Shown one piece after another: positions 26,615 through 36,828 of a stretch of 64,000 nt of DNA (positions are counted from its first letter, which is position 1; each line of letters begins with the position of its first letter). The translations under genes were made by a program, and so were the position numbers. The notes beneath the pieces are model-generated. The model saw only the letters and a program-made list of their open reading frames with translations. It had not been told where the DNA came from and ran no database searches. Source of the DNA: Bog-473 sp963755495 (lineage in GTDB: Bacteria > Actinomycetota > Acidimicrobiia > Acidimicrobiales > RAAP-2); assembly GCA_963755495.1 (NCBI GenBank), contig CAVWJS010000006.1, positions 1,054,001 to 1,118,000 on the forward strand, given 5' to 3'.

Positions 26615-28410
26615 TCACGCGTCGGTAGTGCGGGTCAATACCTGATCGCGCTGGAGAACGCGCAGGAGCTCCTCGTAAGGGCCGAGGAGGAAGGCCTCGT
26701 CTCCCCCGGCGAAGCGAGTGCCACGCCGCGGTGGATGCTCGAGTTGACCCCCCTCGGCAGCCCGGCTGAGAGCGATGACCCGGGTCCGGGCACCGAGGTC
26801 GGCCATGGCCAGGCCCTGCAGCCCGCCTTGAGGGGTCACGGTGACCGCCCCCACGAGGAAAGGTTGTTGATCGACATAGAAGGTGCTCAGCACGTCCAGT
26901 CCGAGGGCGGCACCGACGAACCAGGGGGCGGCCAGGGCCGAAGTCGATCGCACATGACGGAATCCGAAGCTCTGCTCCATCATGCGAGCCAGGTCCCGAT
27001 CGAACACGCGGAGGACGACGGGAACTTGCTCCCACCGGTCGCCCAATGACTCCCGGATGGACAGCCCGGTCTCGATATTGGTCAGGTCGGCACTCGTCAG
27101 GACGGCGACGGCGGCCGCGTCGTTGAGATTGACCATGCGGTGTGTCTGGAGTTGTGTGGCGTCGGCGATCACTACCGGGACACCGAGGGCCCGCGCCTGG
27201 CCTAGGAAGCGGTTGTTGTCGTCCCGTTCGATGACCACCACCCGCTGGCCTTCGGCAATGAGGCCCTGCACGACGGCGATACCCACGGCGCCCAACCCGA
27301 TCACGATGACGTGATCGACCATTCCCGGCACCTGGCGCCGGCCCAGCGAGCGCTCAATGCGCCGGCTCACCAAAATGTTGGTGAACAGCGCGAACGCCGT
27401 CGAGACCAGAGCCACCCCGGTGGCGATGAGCAAAATGGCAAAGACCTGCATGGCGGAGTTCTGGGTCGCAAAGGTGTAGTCGCCGTAGCCGACAGTGGCC
27501 ACCGTTTCGACGGTGAAGTAGGCCGCGGTCAGAAATCCCATATGAGTGTGCGCGTCGGGGACGCGGTACGTGAAGCGAAGGATGATCGTCGAGACGGCAA
27601 TCAATGCCAGCAGACCGGCCACGACAAAGGTCAACGCCTTGTTGCCCTCCTCCATCATTACCGCGGCCTCGACGGGCCAGACGTCGGCTGAGGGCGACCG
27701 TCCGCTGCGGCGAGCGCCGGGTCTGCTCACTATCGATGCCCCCGAGTTTGAGTTCCTCCTCGGTCCCCAAGACGGCCACGCGGTCGCCGGCCACCACCTC
27801 GATGATCGCGGCCGGGGCATTGCGCCATCTCCCCACCGTCACCAGGCATGATGGCTACGGGAGCCAGATTGCCGAAATGCCCGCGGAAGGTCGGGTGGGC
27901 GCCGTCGGACTCGGTCACTTCCACCTGCACCACAGCGAAGTGCACGCCGGCCAATTCGATGTCATGGGCGTTGCGTCCGAGGCAGGCCTCGACGAAAGAA
28001 GGACCGGCCAGGATGGCGACATCGAGCACGCTGCCCTTGCCTGAGACTCGCTCGAGGGCACGCCCTACCGAGGGATTGGCCATTTGGGTCACGATCCGCA
28101 CGTCGGGCCGGATCTCACGGATGCGTAATGCGGTCTCGAGCGCGTGAATCTCCTTGACTTCGGCACAGATCACTGCGGCGGCGTGCTTCAAGCCGGCATC
28201 GATGAGAGCGTCGCCAAGGTACGCACTGCGTTGCAGGTGGGGCACGCCCCAATCCTCGAGGATCCGCGCGAAGCGAACATCGGCATCAGCATCGACCACA
28301 ATGACCGGTGTGCCACTCAGGTGAAGCTGCTCCACAATGCGGAAGCCGACGCCTTGAAGGCCGCACACGATGACGTGATCGCGCATCTCGACTGCCATTT
28401 GCGATGCCAA
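26615..28410 (-). CDS. RCK-2TM-RCK potassium channel/transport protein (two frameshifts)
   Basis: Read as one protein of about 598 residues. An N-terminal NAD-binding RCK domain (DHVIVCGLQGVGFRIVEQL) runs to GDRVAVLGTEEEL, then comes a two-helix pore module with the selectivity filter TVGYGDY, then a second RCK domain (DHVIVIGLGAVGIAVVQGL). This architecture is common in actinobacterial TrkA-type channels. As written, the chain needs a +1 shift near 27800 and another near 27660. A separate channel starting at the ATG 27658 (347 aa) plus a shorter upstream TrkA protein is the alternative, but there is no ribosome-binding site at 27658. The role is K+ conductance gated by nucleotide or ions. 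Confidence 0.85.
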
Positions 28411-28549
28411 TTCAGTTCGCCGCCCTGGAGTATGTGATCTCAGAGTTCCGTTCGTTCAAAAACCGGCTCGTTTGCGCGGTACGTGAGCCCCCCGTGCGCC
28501 TTTGACAGCGCCCGGGGAGGAGCTCCCGACGAAGCCGAATTGAGCCGGA

Positions 28550-30734
28550 CTAAAGGATGAAGAGCATCTCCTGGTAGGTCGGCAGCGGCCACAGGTCGTC
28601 GGCCACCAAGGCCTCGAGAGTGTCGGCGGCCGCCCGCACCGCGGCCATGGCCGGAAGAAGACCCTTCTGGGCGTGCTCGGCGTGCTTCTCCTCAGTGTCG
28701 GCCTCTTCGTGGTCCATCTCGGAGCGAAGCGTGGCGATGCCGGCTCGCAGTGCCTTGAGCGACGCCCGACACCTCGTCCAGGGTGGTCGAGTCGTACTCC
28801 TGCCCGATCGCCGTGAGGCTGGCGAGGTTCGTGGCCAGCTCGGTCTGGTAGCGCAGCGCAGCCGGCAGGATGATGGTGTTGGCCATCTCGAGTGTCAGCG
28901 CCGCCTCGACGTGGATGGAGAGGATGTACTGCTCGAGAGCGATCTCGTAGCGGCTGTGCATCTCCCGGTGGTTGAAGACCCCGTAGTGGCTGAAGAGCTC
29001 CATCGACTCCTCGGTGATCGAGCTCGGGCAGGGCGTCGAGCGTGGTCTTGAGGTTCGGCAGGCCGCGCTCGGCCGCCTCGGTCTGCCATTCGTCGGCGTA
29101 GCCGTCCTCGTTGAAGACCACCGCGCCGTGGTCCTTGATGATGGTCTCGAGCACCGTCTGCACGGCCGCGTTGAACTCGGCGCCGCCGGCGATCTGCGCC
29201 TCGATCTCGGTGGCGATGTGGTCGAGGGCCTCGGCCAGGATGGTGTTGATCGTCACCATCGGGCCCGGCGATGGACTGCAGCGAACCGGGCGCCCGGAAC
29301 TCGAAGCGGTTGCCGGTGAAGGCGAACGGACTGGTGCGGTTGCGGTCGCCGGGGTCGGTCGGCAGCACAGGAAGCGTGTCGACGCCGATCTCGATGCGAG
29401 CCCTTCTCCTTGGAGGTCGTGGCGCCCCCCTTGGGCGATCTGCTCGAAGACGTCGGCCAGCTGATCGCCCAGGAAGATCGAGATGATGGCCGGTGGGGCT
29501 TCGTTGGCCCCCAGCCGGTGGTCGTTGGTGGCCGAGGCCACCGAGGCCCGCAGCAGGCCGCCGTACTTGTGCACTGAGCGGATCACTGCGGCGCAGAAGA
29601 CCAGGAACTGGGCATTGTCGTGCGGCGTGTCGCCGGGCAGCAGGAGGTTGCCCTGGGTGGAGTTGCCGAGCGAGAAGTTGACGTGCTTGCCCGAGCCGTT
29701 GATGCCCTCGAACGGCTTCTCGTGGAAGAGGCACTCCATGCCGTGCTTCTGGGCCACCCGCTTGAGCGTCGTCATCAGCAGCTGCTGATGGTCGGCCGCC
29801 ACGTTCGACCGCTCGAACATGGGTGCCAGCTCGAACTGGCCCGGCGCCACCTCGTTGTGACGGGTCTTGGCCGGGATGCCGAGCTTGAACAGCTCGCGCT
29901 CGCAGTCCATCATGAACGCCAGCACCCGCTCGGGGATGGCCCCGAAGTAGTGGTCGTCGAACTCCTGCCCCTTGGGAGGCTTGGCGCCGAACAGGGTGCG
30001 GCCCGAGTTGAGGAGGTCGGGCCGGCTCAGGAAGAAGCTGCGGTCGATGAGGAAGTACTCCTGCTCCGCGCCGGCGAAGGACACCACGGCATCGGGGTTC
30101 TCGTGGCCGAAGAGGTGGAGCACGCGGGCCGCCTGCTTGGCCATGGCCTGCTGGGAGCGCAGGAGCGGAGTCTTGTTGTCGAGGGCCTCGCCGGTCATGG
30201 AGATGAAGACGGTGGGGATGCACAGGGTGTTCCCGTTGGGGTTCTCGAGGATGTAGGCCGGGCTGGTCACGTCCCAGCCGGTATAGCCCGCGAGCCTCGA
30301 AGGTGGCCCGGAGGCCACCGTTGGGGAAGCTGGACGCGTCGGGCTCGCCCTGGGTGAGGGTCTTGCCCGCGAACTCGGCGATGGCGTCACCGTCGCCGCC
30401 GGGCTCGAAGAAGCTGTCGTGCTTCTCGGCGGTGAGATGGGTCAGCGGATAGAACACGTGGGCGTAGTGCGTGGCGCCCTTCTCCATGGCCCAGTCCTTC
30501 ATGACCACGGCGACGACGTCGGCCACCGACGGGATCGAGCGGCTTGGAGTGCTCGATCGTGGCCATCAGGGACTTGAATACCGGCTTGGGGAGGCGCTTC
30601 TGCATGACCGCCTTGGTGAAGACGTTCTCGCCAAAGACCTCGCCGGGATTCTGCTCGCTGGAGAAGACCGCCGGTGGCGGCGAGTAGTGCCGTACTGCTT
30701 CGATCGAATCCTGGCGTGCCTTGTTTCCACTCAT
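28550..30734 (-). pseudogene. glnN: Glutamine synthetase type III, multiply frameshifted
   Basis: The start ATG at 30734 has an AAGGAG site (MSGNKARQDSIEAVRHY). The stop is at 28550-28552 after VADDLWPLPTYQEMLF. The 728-codon span is the normal length of GSIII, which makes glutamine from glutamate, ammonia and ATP as a large homododecamer. GSIII segments appear in turn in all three minus frames: FFEPGGDGDAIAEFAG, YILENPNGNTLCIPTVF, GAEQEYFLIDRSFFLSRPD, HNEVAPGQFELAPMFE, GINGSGKHVNFSLGN, SPFAFTGNRFEFRAPGS, NEDGYADEWQTEAAERGL and ALRYQTELATNLASLT. At least five frame changes are required. Since all motifs are well conserved, assembly error is a serious alternative to inactivation. Confidence 0.88.
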
Positions 30735-31109
30735 CGCTGACTCCTTCGTAAATTGCCGGGATTGTGTTGCGCAGAGCGAACTTGGCTCTGGCACCCGCTG
30801 CCGTCGTGAAGAAAATAGGCAAGCCAGATCACAACCCGGTTTCTGCAATGTGAATATCTAGATCGCGCGGCCCGCACCGGCCAGCTTCATCTGCATTGAT
30901 GAGAGGAAGTATCTGCTGCAGTGATGGGCTGCCCTCCCGGTCCGGACTCCGGATTCCGGACTCCGGAGCCCGGCCCCCGAAGCCCAGGCCGGATGTCGCG
31001 GTCGGGGTGGTGTCATAGTGGCTGTGTCCGTCGGAGGCTGTGTCCATCGGAGGGCCCGGTTCCTATCGATCGGCGGTTGCTGCACCGAAGAAGGGGGTAT
31101 TTGAGTCAT
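30735..31109. other. Divergent intergenic region with CCGGA repeats
   Basis: About 375 bases between glutamine synthetase III (minus) and the CYTH-CHAD gene (plus). Around 30940-30970 there is an alternating TCCGGACTCCGGA pattern that can fold on itself. No gene is seen. Confidence 0.5.
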
Positions 31110-32684
31110 ATGACGGCAGACACTGAAAACCTCGAGCGCGAGTTGAAGTTCGCCGTAGATGTTGGCTTCAAGCTGCCCAACCTGGCGAAAATCGCCGGCT
31201 CCACCCTTCGGCTGCCCCAGCAGGCCCTCAACACGGCCTACTTCGATACTCCTGACCTGCGGCTCTGGCAACGGGGGATCACCCTCCGCCATCGCGAGGG
31301 CGAAGATCGTGACTCCGGCCAGTGGACCTTGAAGCTGCCGGAGGAAAGCACGGAGCGCTCGCTTGATCGCCTTGAACTTTCATGGCGTGGTATGCGCGAA
31401 GAGGTCCCCGGGGAGGCAAGCAGGATTCTGCTGGGTGTCGTTCGCCGCTCGATGCTGGGCCGCATCGTCGTCCTCGAGTCGCTCCGGCGCCGGGTCGTGC
31501 TGCGCGACGACAAAGGGAGCGAGTTGGGGGAGATCGACGACGATCTCGTCACGGTGGCTCATGGGACCAAAAGGGGACTCAGTTTCCGCCAGGTCGAGTT
31601 CGAATTCGGGAGCGACCTCGAGCCGTCGGATCACGATGACCTGGTCCATGCCATCTTGAAGAAACTTCGAAAGGCAGGGGCGCGGCCCGAGACCGAGCAA
31701 AAATTCGCCAAGGCATTGGGGCCCGACACTGCGCTCCCGCCGAAATGGAAGGGCAAGGTTGGTCGTCGCACCTCGGTGCAGGACGTCGTCCGGCTGGCCA
31801 TCACGGAGGGGTTCGAACGCATCCTCAACTACGACTACTGCTTGCGGCTCGATCCTTCGGACCCGCCGGTGCGGGCGGTGCATCAAGGCAGGGTCGCCTG
31901 TCGAAGGCTGCGCTCAGATCTGAAGACATATAGCCCCCTGCTCGACCCGATATGGATCGAACATGCCACGACAGAACTCCGGTGGATCGGTACGCGGCTG
32001 GGGCAGGTTCGTGACGTCGACGTATTGACCGATCGCCTCGGCGTCAGCCCGAAGGCGACGGGTACGGATGCGGGAATCGATGGAAGTGAGCACCTGCGGG
32101 CCAGGTTGGTCGCGCAGCGTCACGACTACTGCGGTGAGTTGGCCGAGGACATGAAGAGTGATCGTTACCTCGACCTGCTTGACCGTCTGCACGCGGCAGC
32201 GCTCGCTCCACCGTTCGCGTTGGCGAGCCGCCGTTCGCCCGGCATGGATCGCAGCGTGCGCTCCGACGATCTGGCGCGGGACGTTCTCCCCTCACTGGTC
32301 AAGGTGCCGTGGAAGAAGTTGCGGCGACGCGTTCGCCGCGCTGGACGGAAGCCCACCGATCATCAACTGCACCGCATACGGATTGCGGCCAAGCAACTTC
32401 GCTACGCGTCTGAAGCAGCCGCCCCGGTGATGGGCCAGCCCGCGTTGTACACCGCGGCCGGAGCCGAAGCCCTCCAGACCGTGCTCGGAGAGCACCACGA
32501 CGCGGTGGCGGCCGAAGAGTGGCTGCGGCTCGCGGCGATGGACGGCAGTGGGATGGCGGGATTGGCGGCCGGTCTCCGGGTGGCGCATGAGCGTCACCTG
32601 CAGCGCAAGTTGCGCCATGAATGGCGAGCGGACTTGGCCTCGTTATCGGCCAAGGAGAAGACGCGTTGGCTGAGAGCAGGCTGA
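31110..32684 (+). CDS. CYTH and CHAD domain-containing protein
   Basis: From the ATG at 31110 (MTADTENLERELKF) the product has 524 residues. The CYTH domain (about 5-205) carries the defining ExExK (Glu9, Glu11, Lys13) plus strand motifs TAYFDTPDLRLWQRG and RHREG. It is followed by a helical, His/Arg-rich CHAD domain (about 220-515; VHQGRVACRRLRSDLKTY, HQLHRIRIAAKQLRYASEA). CYTH domains cleave triphosphates, including inorganic tripolyphosphate; CHAD domains bind polyphosphate. The protein is likely a polyphosphate-associated triphosphatase. The frame is open upstream to 30921, but that part lacks protein-like content. Confidence 0.93.
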   Translation: MTADTENLERELKFAVDVGFKLPNLAKIAGSTLRLPQQALNTAYFDTPDLRLWQRGITLRHREGEDRDSGQWTLKLPEESTERSLDRLELSWRGMREEVPGEASRILLGVVRRSMLGRIVVLESLRRRVVLRDDKGSELGEIDDDLVTVAHGTKRGLSFRQVEFEFGSDLEPSDHDDLVHAILKKLRKAGARPETEQKFAKALGPDTALPPKWKGKVGRRTSVQDVVRLAITEGFERILNYDYCLRLDPSDPPVRAVHQGRVACRRLRSDLKTYSPLLDPIWIEHATTELRWIGTRLGQVRDVDVLTDRLGVSPKATGTDAGIDGSEHLRARLVAQRHDYCGELAEDMKSDRYLDLLDRLHAAALAPPFALASRRSPGMDRSVRSDDLARDVLPSLVKVPWKKLRRRVRRAGRKPTDHQLHRIRIAAKQLRYASEAAAPVMGQPALYTAAGAEALQTVLGEHHDAVAAEEWLRLAAMDGSGMAGLAAGLRVAHERHLQRKLRHEWRADLASLSAKEKTRWLRAG

Positions 32685-32744
32685 ACGGGAAAGGTTTCCC
32701 AAGGGGAGCGATGAGTCCTCAATCCGCGCTCCGTCTTCTTAGAG

Positions 32745-33773
32745 ATGACACACGCCGTTCTCGAGGTGCGCTCTGTAGAGTGTGAGGTGGTGTCGCTCCG
32801 CGAATCCACATTGGTCCAGTCCGAGCTGGAACCCTTCCGTCGGGAATTGACGAGCTACTGCTATCGGATGCTCGGCTCGGGATTCGAAGCCGAAGACGCC
32901 GTCCAAGAGACGATGTTGCGGGCTTGGCGCAACGCCGACAAATTCGAGGGGCGCTCGAGCCTGCGTTCGTGGTTGTACCGGATTGCCACCAACGTGTGCA
33001 TTGACATGCAGCGCAACGTGCAGCGACGAGCCCGGCCGATGGAGATGGGCCCTTCGTCGCCTCCCGTCGAGACGCACCTGGGACCGACGTTGCCTGAGGC
33101 GTTATGGATCACCCCGATTGCTGACGCCAGCGTGGCGCCTGAGGGAGCGGACCCCGCCGAAATTGCCCAGTACCGGGAGTCGATCCGGCTGGCCTTCGTC
33201 ACCGCCCTGCAACACCTCCCAGCCCGCCAGCGGGCGGCGTTGATCCTTTGTGAAGTGCTTCGTTGGCAGGCAACAGAAGCGGCCGAGCTTCTCGATACAA
33301 CTGTGGCCGCCATCAATAGCGCCCTGCAACGAGCACGGGCCACGCTCAGCGCCGTCCCCTCGGTGGCGCAGCCAGAAGTGCTCGATAGCGCGGAGAGCGA
33401 ACTCCTGGCTCGCTATGTCGACGCGTTCGAGCGCTACGACATCGAGCGGCTCGTCACTCTGCTCCGCGACGATGCGGTGCAGTCCATGCCGCCGTTTGCC
33501 ATGTGGATTCAGGGCGCGGCGAACATCGGCCACTGGATGGTCGAGCCCGGTCCCAGCGAGTGTCGGGGTTCACGCCTGGTGGCCACCAGCGCCAACGGGT
33601 GTCCCGCCTTCGGGCAGTATCGCCGTGACCCGCGGGGCGGGTATGCCCCCTGGGCGCTGCAGGTGCTCGAGATCGCGGAGGGAAAGATCACCGGGATGAC
33701 GTTCTTCCTCGACCTGTTGGACCCCGAGCGTCTCTTCCCGTCGTTCGGGCTACCCCTTCATCTCGACGACTAG
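32745..33773 (+). CDS. ECF-type RNA polymerase sigma factor with SnoaL-like C-terminus
   Basis: The 342-residue protein has sigma region 2 (YCYRMLGSGFEAEDAVQETMLRAW), region 4 (LQHLPARQRAALILCEVL followed by the helix-turn-helix TEAAELLDTTVAAINSALQRA), and an extra C-terminal domain of about 120 residues resembling SnoaL/NTF2 folds (RYVDAFERYDIERLVTLLRDD). This is the SigG/TIGR02960 type of ECF sigma, where the extra domain modulates activity in place of a classical anti-sigma. The first residues (MTHAVLEVRSVECE) may be untranslated; a GTG start a few codons in is possible. The gene end overlaps the opposite-strand STAS gene by 24 bases. Confidence 0.92.
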   Translation: MTHAVLEVRSVECEVVSLRESTLVQSELEPFRRELTSYCYRMLGSGFEAEDAVQETMLRAWRNADKFEGRSSLRSWLYRIATNVCIDMQRNVQRRARPMEMGPSSPPVETHLGPTLPEALWITPIADASVAPEGADPAEIAQYRESIRLAFVTALQHLPARQRAALILCEVLRWQATEAAELLDTTVAAINSALQRARATLSAVPSVAQPEVLDSAESELLARYVDAFERYDIERLVTLLRDDAVQSMPPFAMWIQGAANIGHWMVEPGPSECRGSRLVATSANGCPAFGQYRRDPRGGYAPWALQVLEIAEGKITGMTFFLDLLDPERLFPSFGLPLHLDD

Positions 33774-33998
33774 CCCCGTCACGTCGATCACGAACCCGCT
33801 CAGCTCGAGCAGTGACCGGAACTCGGAGGAGACGGCGCTGAGCCTCACGTCCCCACCGAGTCGCCTGGCGGTCAGGGCTAAGCGAGCCAGATCATCTACG
33901 GCGGCGATGCCGGGGGTGGCCGGACCTTCCAGCACGCCGGAGGCCAACGCAATGCCGTCGCGGTCGATCATTGTCACACGGCACCACATCGGCATCAT
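33750..33998 (-). CDS. Small STAS-domain-like protein
   Basis: The 82-residue protein follows the anti-sigma-factor-antagonist (STAS) pattern in its second half: VDDLARLALTARRLGGDVRL, then SSEFRSLLELSGF and a closing strand. The Ser phosphorylation site typical of SpoIIAA is not clearly present. It is convergent with, and overlaps by 24 bases, the ECF sigma gene, so it could take part in a regulatory circuit with it, but that is position-based inference. Confidence 0.65.
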   Translation of the reverse strand: MMPMWCRVTMIDRDGIALASGVLEGPATPGIAAVDDLARLALTARRLGGDVRLSAVSSEFRSLLELSGFVIDVTGLVVEMKG

Positions 33999-34060
33999 GG
34001 GGAGGACGTGGGGCGCTGCCCGTTCTCATCGGTCGAAGCGCACGGGAGATGCGGCTCGGG

Positions 34061-34196
34061 GTATCGGGGTATCGGGGTATCGGGGTATCGGGGTATCGGG
34101 GTATCGGGGTATCGGGGTATCGGGGCAACGGGTCATCGGGGTATCGGGGCGATCGGGGCGGGTCCATCGGGGCAACGGGTCATCGGGGCGGGTCCA
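34061..34196 (+). repeat. 8-bp tandem repeat GTATCGGG and degenerate copies
   Basis: Eight perfect copies of GTATCGGG run from 34061 to 34124. Degenerate copies with GGGCAACGGGTCATC and GGCGGGTCC variants follow to about 34196. Slippage-prone low-complexity DNA upstream of the VOC gene; not coding and not CRISPR-like. Confidence 0.95.
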
Positions 34197-34291
34197 GGGC
34201 CGTCTTTCGCTCGGAGCGATGATTTCGTTTGCATCCAGTCGTCGGAATAGGTGCAAGATGCAATTGACCTCGGACAAAAGGAGCAGCCACC

Positions 34292-35071
34292 ATGACCACG
34301 CGTGACAGCGCACCTCTTGGATCGCCCTGCTGGGCAGATCTGTGGACCTCGGATGTGGAGGGCAGCGGACGTTTCTACGGCGAGCTCTTCGGTTGGGAAG
34401 CCCAGGAGCCCAGCGAGGAGTTCGGCGGCTACTTCATGTTCACCCGTGATGGCGTCCCCGTGGCAGGGGGCATGGGCGACATGGGCGATATGCGAGCAAA
34501 CGACACCTGGAAGATCTACTTGAGCACCGACGACATCACAAAGACGGTGGCAATGGCGGAGGCGGCGTCGGCTCAGGTGACCGTGCCCATCACGGCGGTC
34601 GCCGACCTCGGAACGCAGGCCGTCCTGATCGACCCGACTGGTGCGGTCATCGGGGCCTGGCAGCCCGGAACCTTTCCGGGCTTCACCGTGCTCGAGGTAC
34701 CTGGCACACCGAGCTGGTCCGAGCTACTCACCAGTGATTTCGCTACTGCTATCGACTTCTATACGTCCGTCTTCCGTTGGGAGACAAAGGCCGAAGGTGA
34801 CAGCGACGAATTCCGCTACTCCACGATGCGTAACCCCGAGGGCGAAGGCGAGTTGGCCGGAGTCATGGACGCCAGTGCGTGGCTCCCCGCGGGCCAACCA
34901 TCCACCTGGTCGATCTATTGGCACACTGACGATATCGACGCGACGATTGGCACTCTGAAGAAGCTGGGGGGTTCGGTGATCAGAGAGGCCGAAGACACCC
35001 CGTACGGGAAGTTAGCCACGGTCGCCGACCCGGCGGGCGCCCAATTCAAGCTGCGTACTCCTCCCCGTTAA
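34292..35071 (+). CDS. VOC-superfamily (glyoxalase/bleomycin-resistance-like) protein, two modules
   Basis: The 259-residue protein is two tandem VOC modules: residues about 10-125 (PCWADLWTSDVEGSGRFYGEL) and 135-258 (PSWSELLTSDFATAIDFYTSV). Such proteins bind metal and small ligands; here the metal residues are not a clear full set and the substrate is unknown. A good AAAGGAG ribosome site lies 8 bases before the ATG. The gene ends 27 bases before the convergent DUF998 gene, with a small CCCTCCTGAGGGG hairpin in the gap. Confidence 0.9.
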   Translation: MTTRDSAPLGSPCWADLWTSDVEGSGRFYGELFGWEAQEPSEEFGGYFMFTRDGVPVAGGMGDMGDMRANDTWKIYLSTDDITKTVAMAEAASAQVTVPITAVADLGTQAVLIDPTGAVIGAWQPGTFPGFTVLEVPGTPSWSELLTSDFATAIDFYTSVFRWETKAEGDSDEFRYSTMRNPEGEGELAGVMDASAWLPAGQPSTWSIYWHTDDIDATIGTLKKLGGSVIREAEDTPYGKLATVADPAGAQFKLRTPPR

Positions 35072-35098
35072 CGCCTGGCCCTCCTGAGGGGTGATTCG

Positions 35099-35815
35099 TT
35101 ATGCAGGGGCTGCATCAGGGAGTAGCGCTGGCTTGTCGCCCCCATCGGCGCGCCCTACGCCTCTGCTTGCCAGTCGGCTGCTGACGACGACCAGAAGGGG
35201 CCACAAGGCCTCTGACAAAGCTGCGGCGCGCTCCGCCAACCCTCGATGCGAACCATTGATTTCGAGCACGAACCACAGCAGCAATCCGAACATGACTACG
35301 GTGGCTGCCACCGAGGCCCTACGGGTCAATAGGGTTATCGCGGTGTGACGTCGCGCGGCGCAGACGGGCCATGCTCCGAGGGCCGTAAAAGCCAGGGTGG
35401 CGGCAATGGTGTGGCTGACGCCATTCCCACGGACCGGTTGGGGGAAGGCCGCCACCAACAGCGTGGCCAGTCCCCCACCCACAAGCAGTGATCTTCCAAA
35501 GCGGCCGGCCGGGCGGAGACCGAATCCGGTTACGGCGTAACACGCACCCAATCCGGCCAGGGCACTCGTCATGATCCAGCGGTCGGTTGCACCGATCGCC
35601 GCCAGCGAGCTGATGGTGTCACGAATGGAGTCGAAGCCCGCCGGCTCTCGACCTGCGGCGATTGTCCAGCCTCCGACCAGGAGAAGCGGTGCAACGCCGG
35701 CCGAAGTCAGGGCCCACCACGGGACCCGGGGTCGGGGGCGGAGATCGAGTCGGAGTCGGAGTCGGAGATCCTCATCGGTCTCGCTCTCGGGGTGATCTCC
35801 ATACTCACTCACCAT
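35099..35815 (-). CDS. DUF998 family membrane protein
   Basis: The 238-residue integral membrane protein has an Arg/Leu-rich cytoplasmic N-terminus (DEDLRLRLRLDLRPRP) and about six hydrophobic segments. Family features include DSIRDTISSLAAIGATDRW, the typical DUF998 SxLAA segment and the following transmembrane helices. The role is unknown. It is convergent with the VOC gene. Confidence 0.85.
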   Translation of the reverse strand: MVSEYGDHPESETDEDLRLRLRLDLRPRPRVPWWALTSAGVAPLLLVGGWTIAAGREPAGFDSIRDTISSLAAIGATDRWIMTSALAGLGACYAVTGFGLRPAGRFGRSLLVGGGLATLLVAAFPQPVRGNGVSHTIAATLAFTALGAWPVCAARRHTAITLLTRRASVAATVVMFGLLLWFVLEINGSHRGLAERAAALSEALWPLLVVVSSRLASRGVGRADGGDKPALLPDAAPA

Positions 35816-35916
35816 GACGCACTTTCACCATGACGCACACTCTCCCCCATCGGGGGTTCGCCTTCTGACCGGGAGGCGTCGGATGCGGAGGACTGGGTCG
35901 CTGGTGCTGCGTGGTG

Positions 35917-36201
35917 TCAGCTCGCCGGCGTGGCGTGTTCATTGACCGGAGATGACGGGATAGCTGGGATGCCCGAGGCGTCACCGCCGGTCACAGGGGC
36001 GACGAGGATGGTGGGGGAACTAGGAGTCACTTGGGTCGCAGCGTGGGCTGCCTTCTTGCCCTCATCTAGGCCCTTTTCGAACTCATTCTTGGCTGAACCC
36101 AGGTTGCGAGCCAGCTTGGGAATCGCTGCTCCGCCGAAGAGGAGCACAACGACAACAATGAGAACGATGATTCCATCGACCCCGAACACTTCTGCGAGCA
36201 T
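35917..36201 (-). CDS. tatA: Sec-independent translocase subunit TatA
   Basis: The start at 36201 (MLAEVFGVDGIIVLIVVVVL) has an AAGGAGAG site and gives 94 residues. One membrane helix (about 9-25), then FGGAAIPKLARNLGSAKNEFEKGL, the standard TatA hinge and amphipathic helix with the phenylalanine-glycine hinge, followed by a flexible tail. It forms the pore-like assembly of the twin-arginine export system for folded proteins. It is divergent from the TatB-like gene and shares a short intergenic region with it. No tatC is in the window. Confidence 0.92.
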   Translation of the reverse strand: MLAEVFGVDGIIVLIVVVVLLFGGAAIPKLARNLGSAKNEFEKGLDEGKKAAHAATQVTPSSPTILVAPVTGGDASGIPAIPSSPVNEHATPAS

Positions 36202-36390
36202 CTGACTCTCCTTTGCACTGTCCGCGTAGTGGACTGCCTTTGTATTCGGCGTGCCGCGCCATGCGGATGTGGTTCGGAGCGAGAAATCCACAGACACGCT
36301 CCTCCGTCCGTCCGGGAGAGGGCGCAAATGCTCTCATCGCCGATGGAAAATACCCATCCGCCGATGGATCAGGAACGAATACATGGTGCG

Positions 36391-36828
36391 ATGCTGAATC
36401 TCGACCCGTCGAAGCTCCTGGTGATTGCCGTCGTGGCCATCATTCTCCTGGGTCCGGACCGACTTCCGACCTTCGCACGCCAGGTTGGAGCAGTTTGGCG
36501 ATCCTTCACTGAATATCGGCATCGGCTGGAGGCCCAGGTTCGTGACTCCATGCCTGACCTCCCGAGTAGTGGAGAGATCGCCCGTCTTGCCCGTTCACCC
36601 GGCGCGCTTCTCGACCACCTCTCAAGCATGTCTCCAGAGGACGAGGGGACGTCGGCGACGCCTCAAGCTGTACCAGTGGCCTCCGGAGACGGCATCGCAT
36701 CAGGGACGGCGGCCGACATCATGACCCGTGCCGCCGCTGCATACCGACCCACAGAAGACGTCCAGCGACCCCGTGGGACGCTGGTTCCTGGCCAAGATCA
36801 TTCGGTCGCTGATCCGGAACTGAACTAG
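36391..36828 (+). CDS. tatB: Sec-independent translocase subunit TatB-like
   Basis: Taken from the ATG at 36391 (MLNLDPSKLLVIAVVAIILL), 145 residues. One membrane helix (about 8-22), then LGPDRLPTFARQVGAVWRSF, the TatB-type Gly-Pro hinge with GPDRLP, then a long helix and disordered tail. TatB receives the signal peptide together with TatC. The in-frame ATGs at 36328 and 36364 would add about 21 or 9 residues. Confidence 0.85.
   Translation: MLNLDPSKLLVIAVVAIILLGPDRLPTFARQVGAVWRSFTEYRHRLEAQVRDSMPDLPSSGEIARLARSPGALLDHLSSMSPEDEGTSATPQAVPVASGDGIASGTAADIMTRAAAAYRPTEDVQRPRGTLVPGQDHSVADPELN

Noticed and set aside
34061..34196. CRISPR or coding repeat
   Set aside because: An 8-bp simple repeat without spacers; all frames through it are low complexity.
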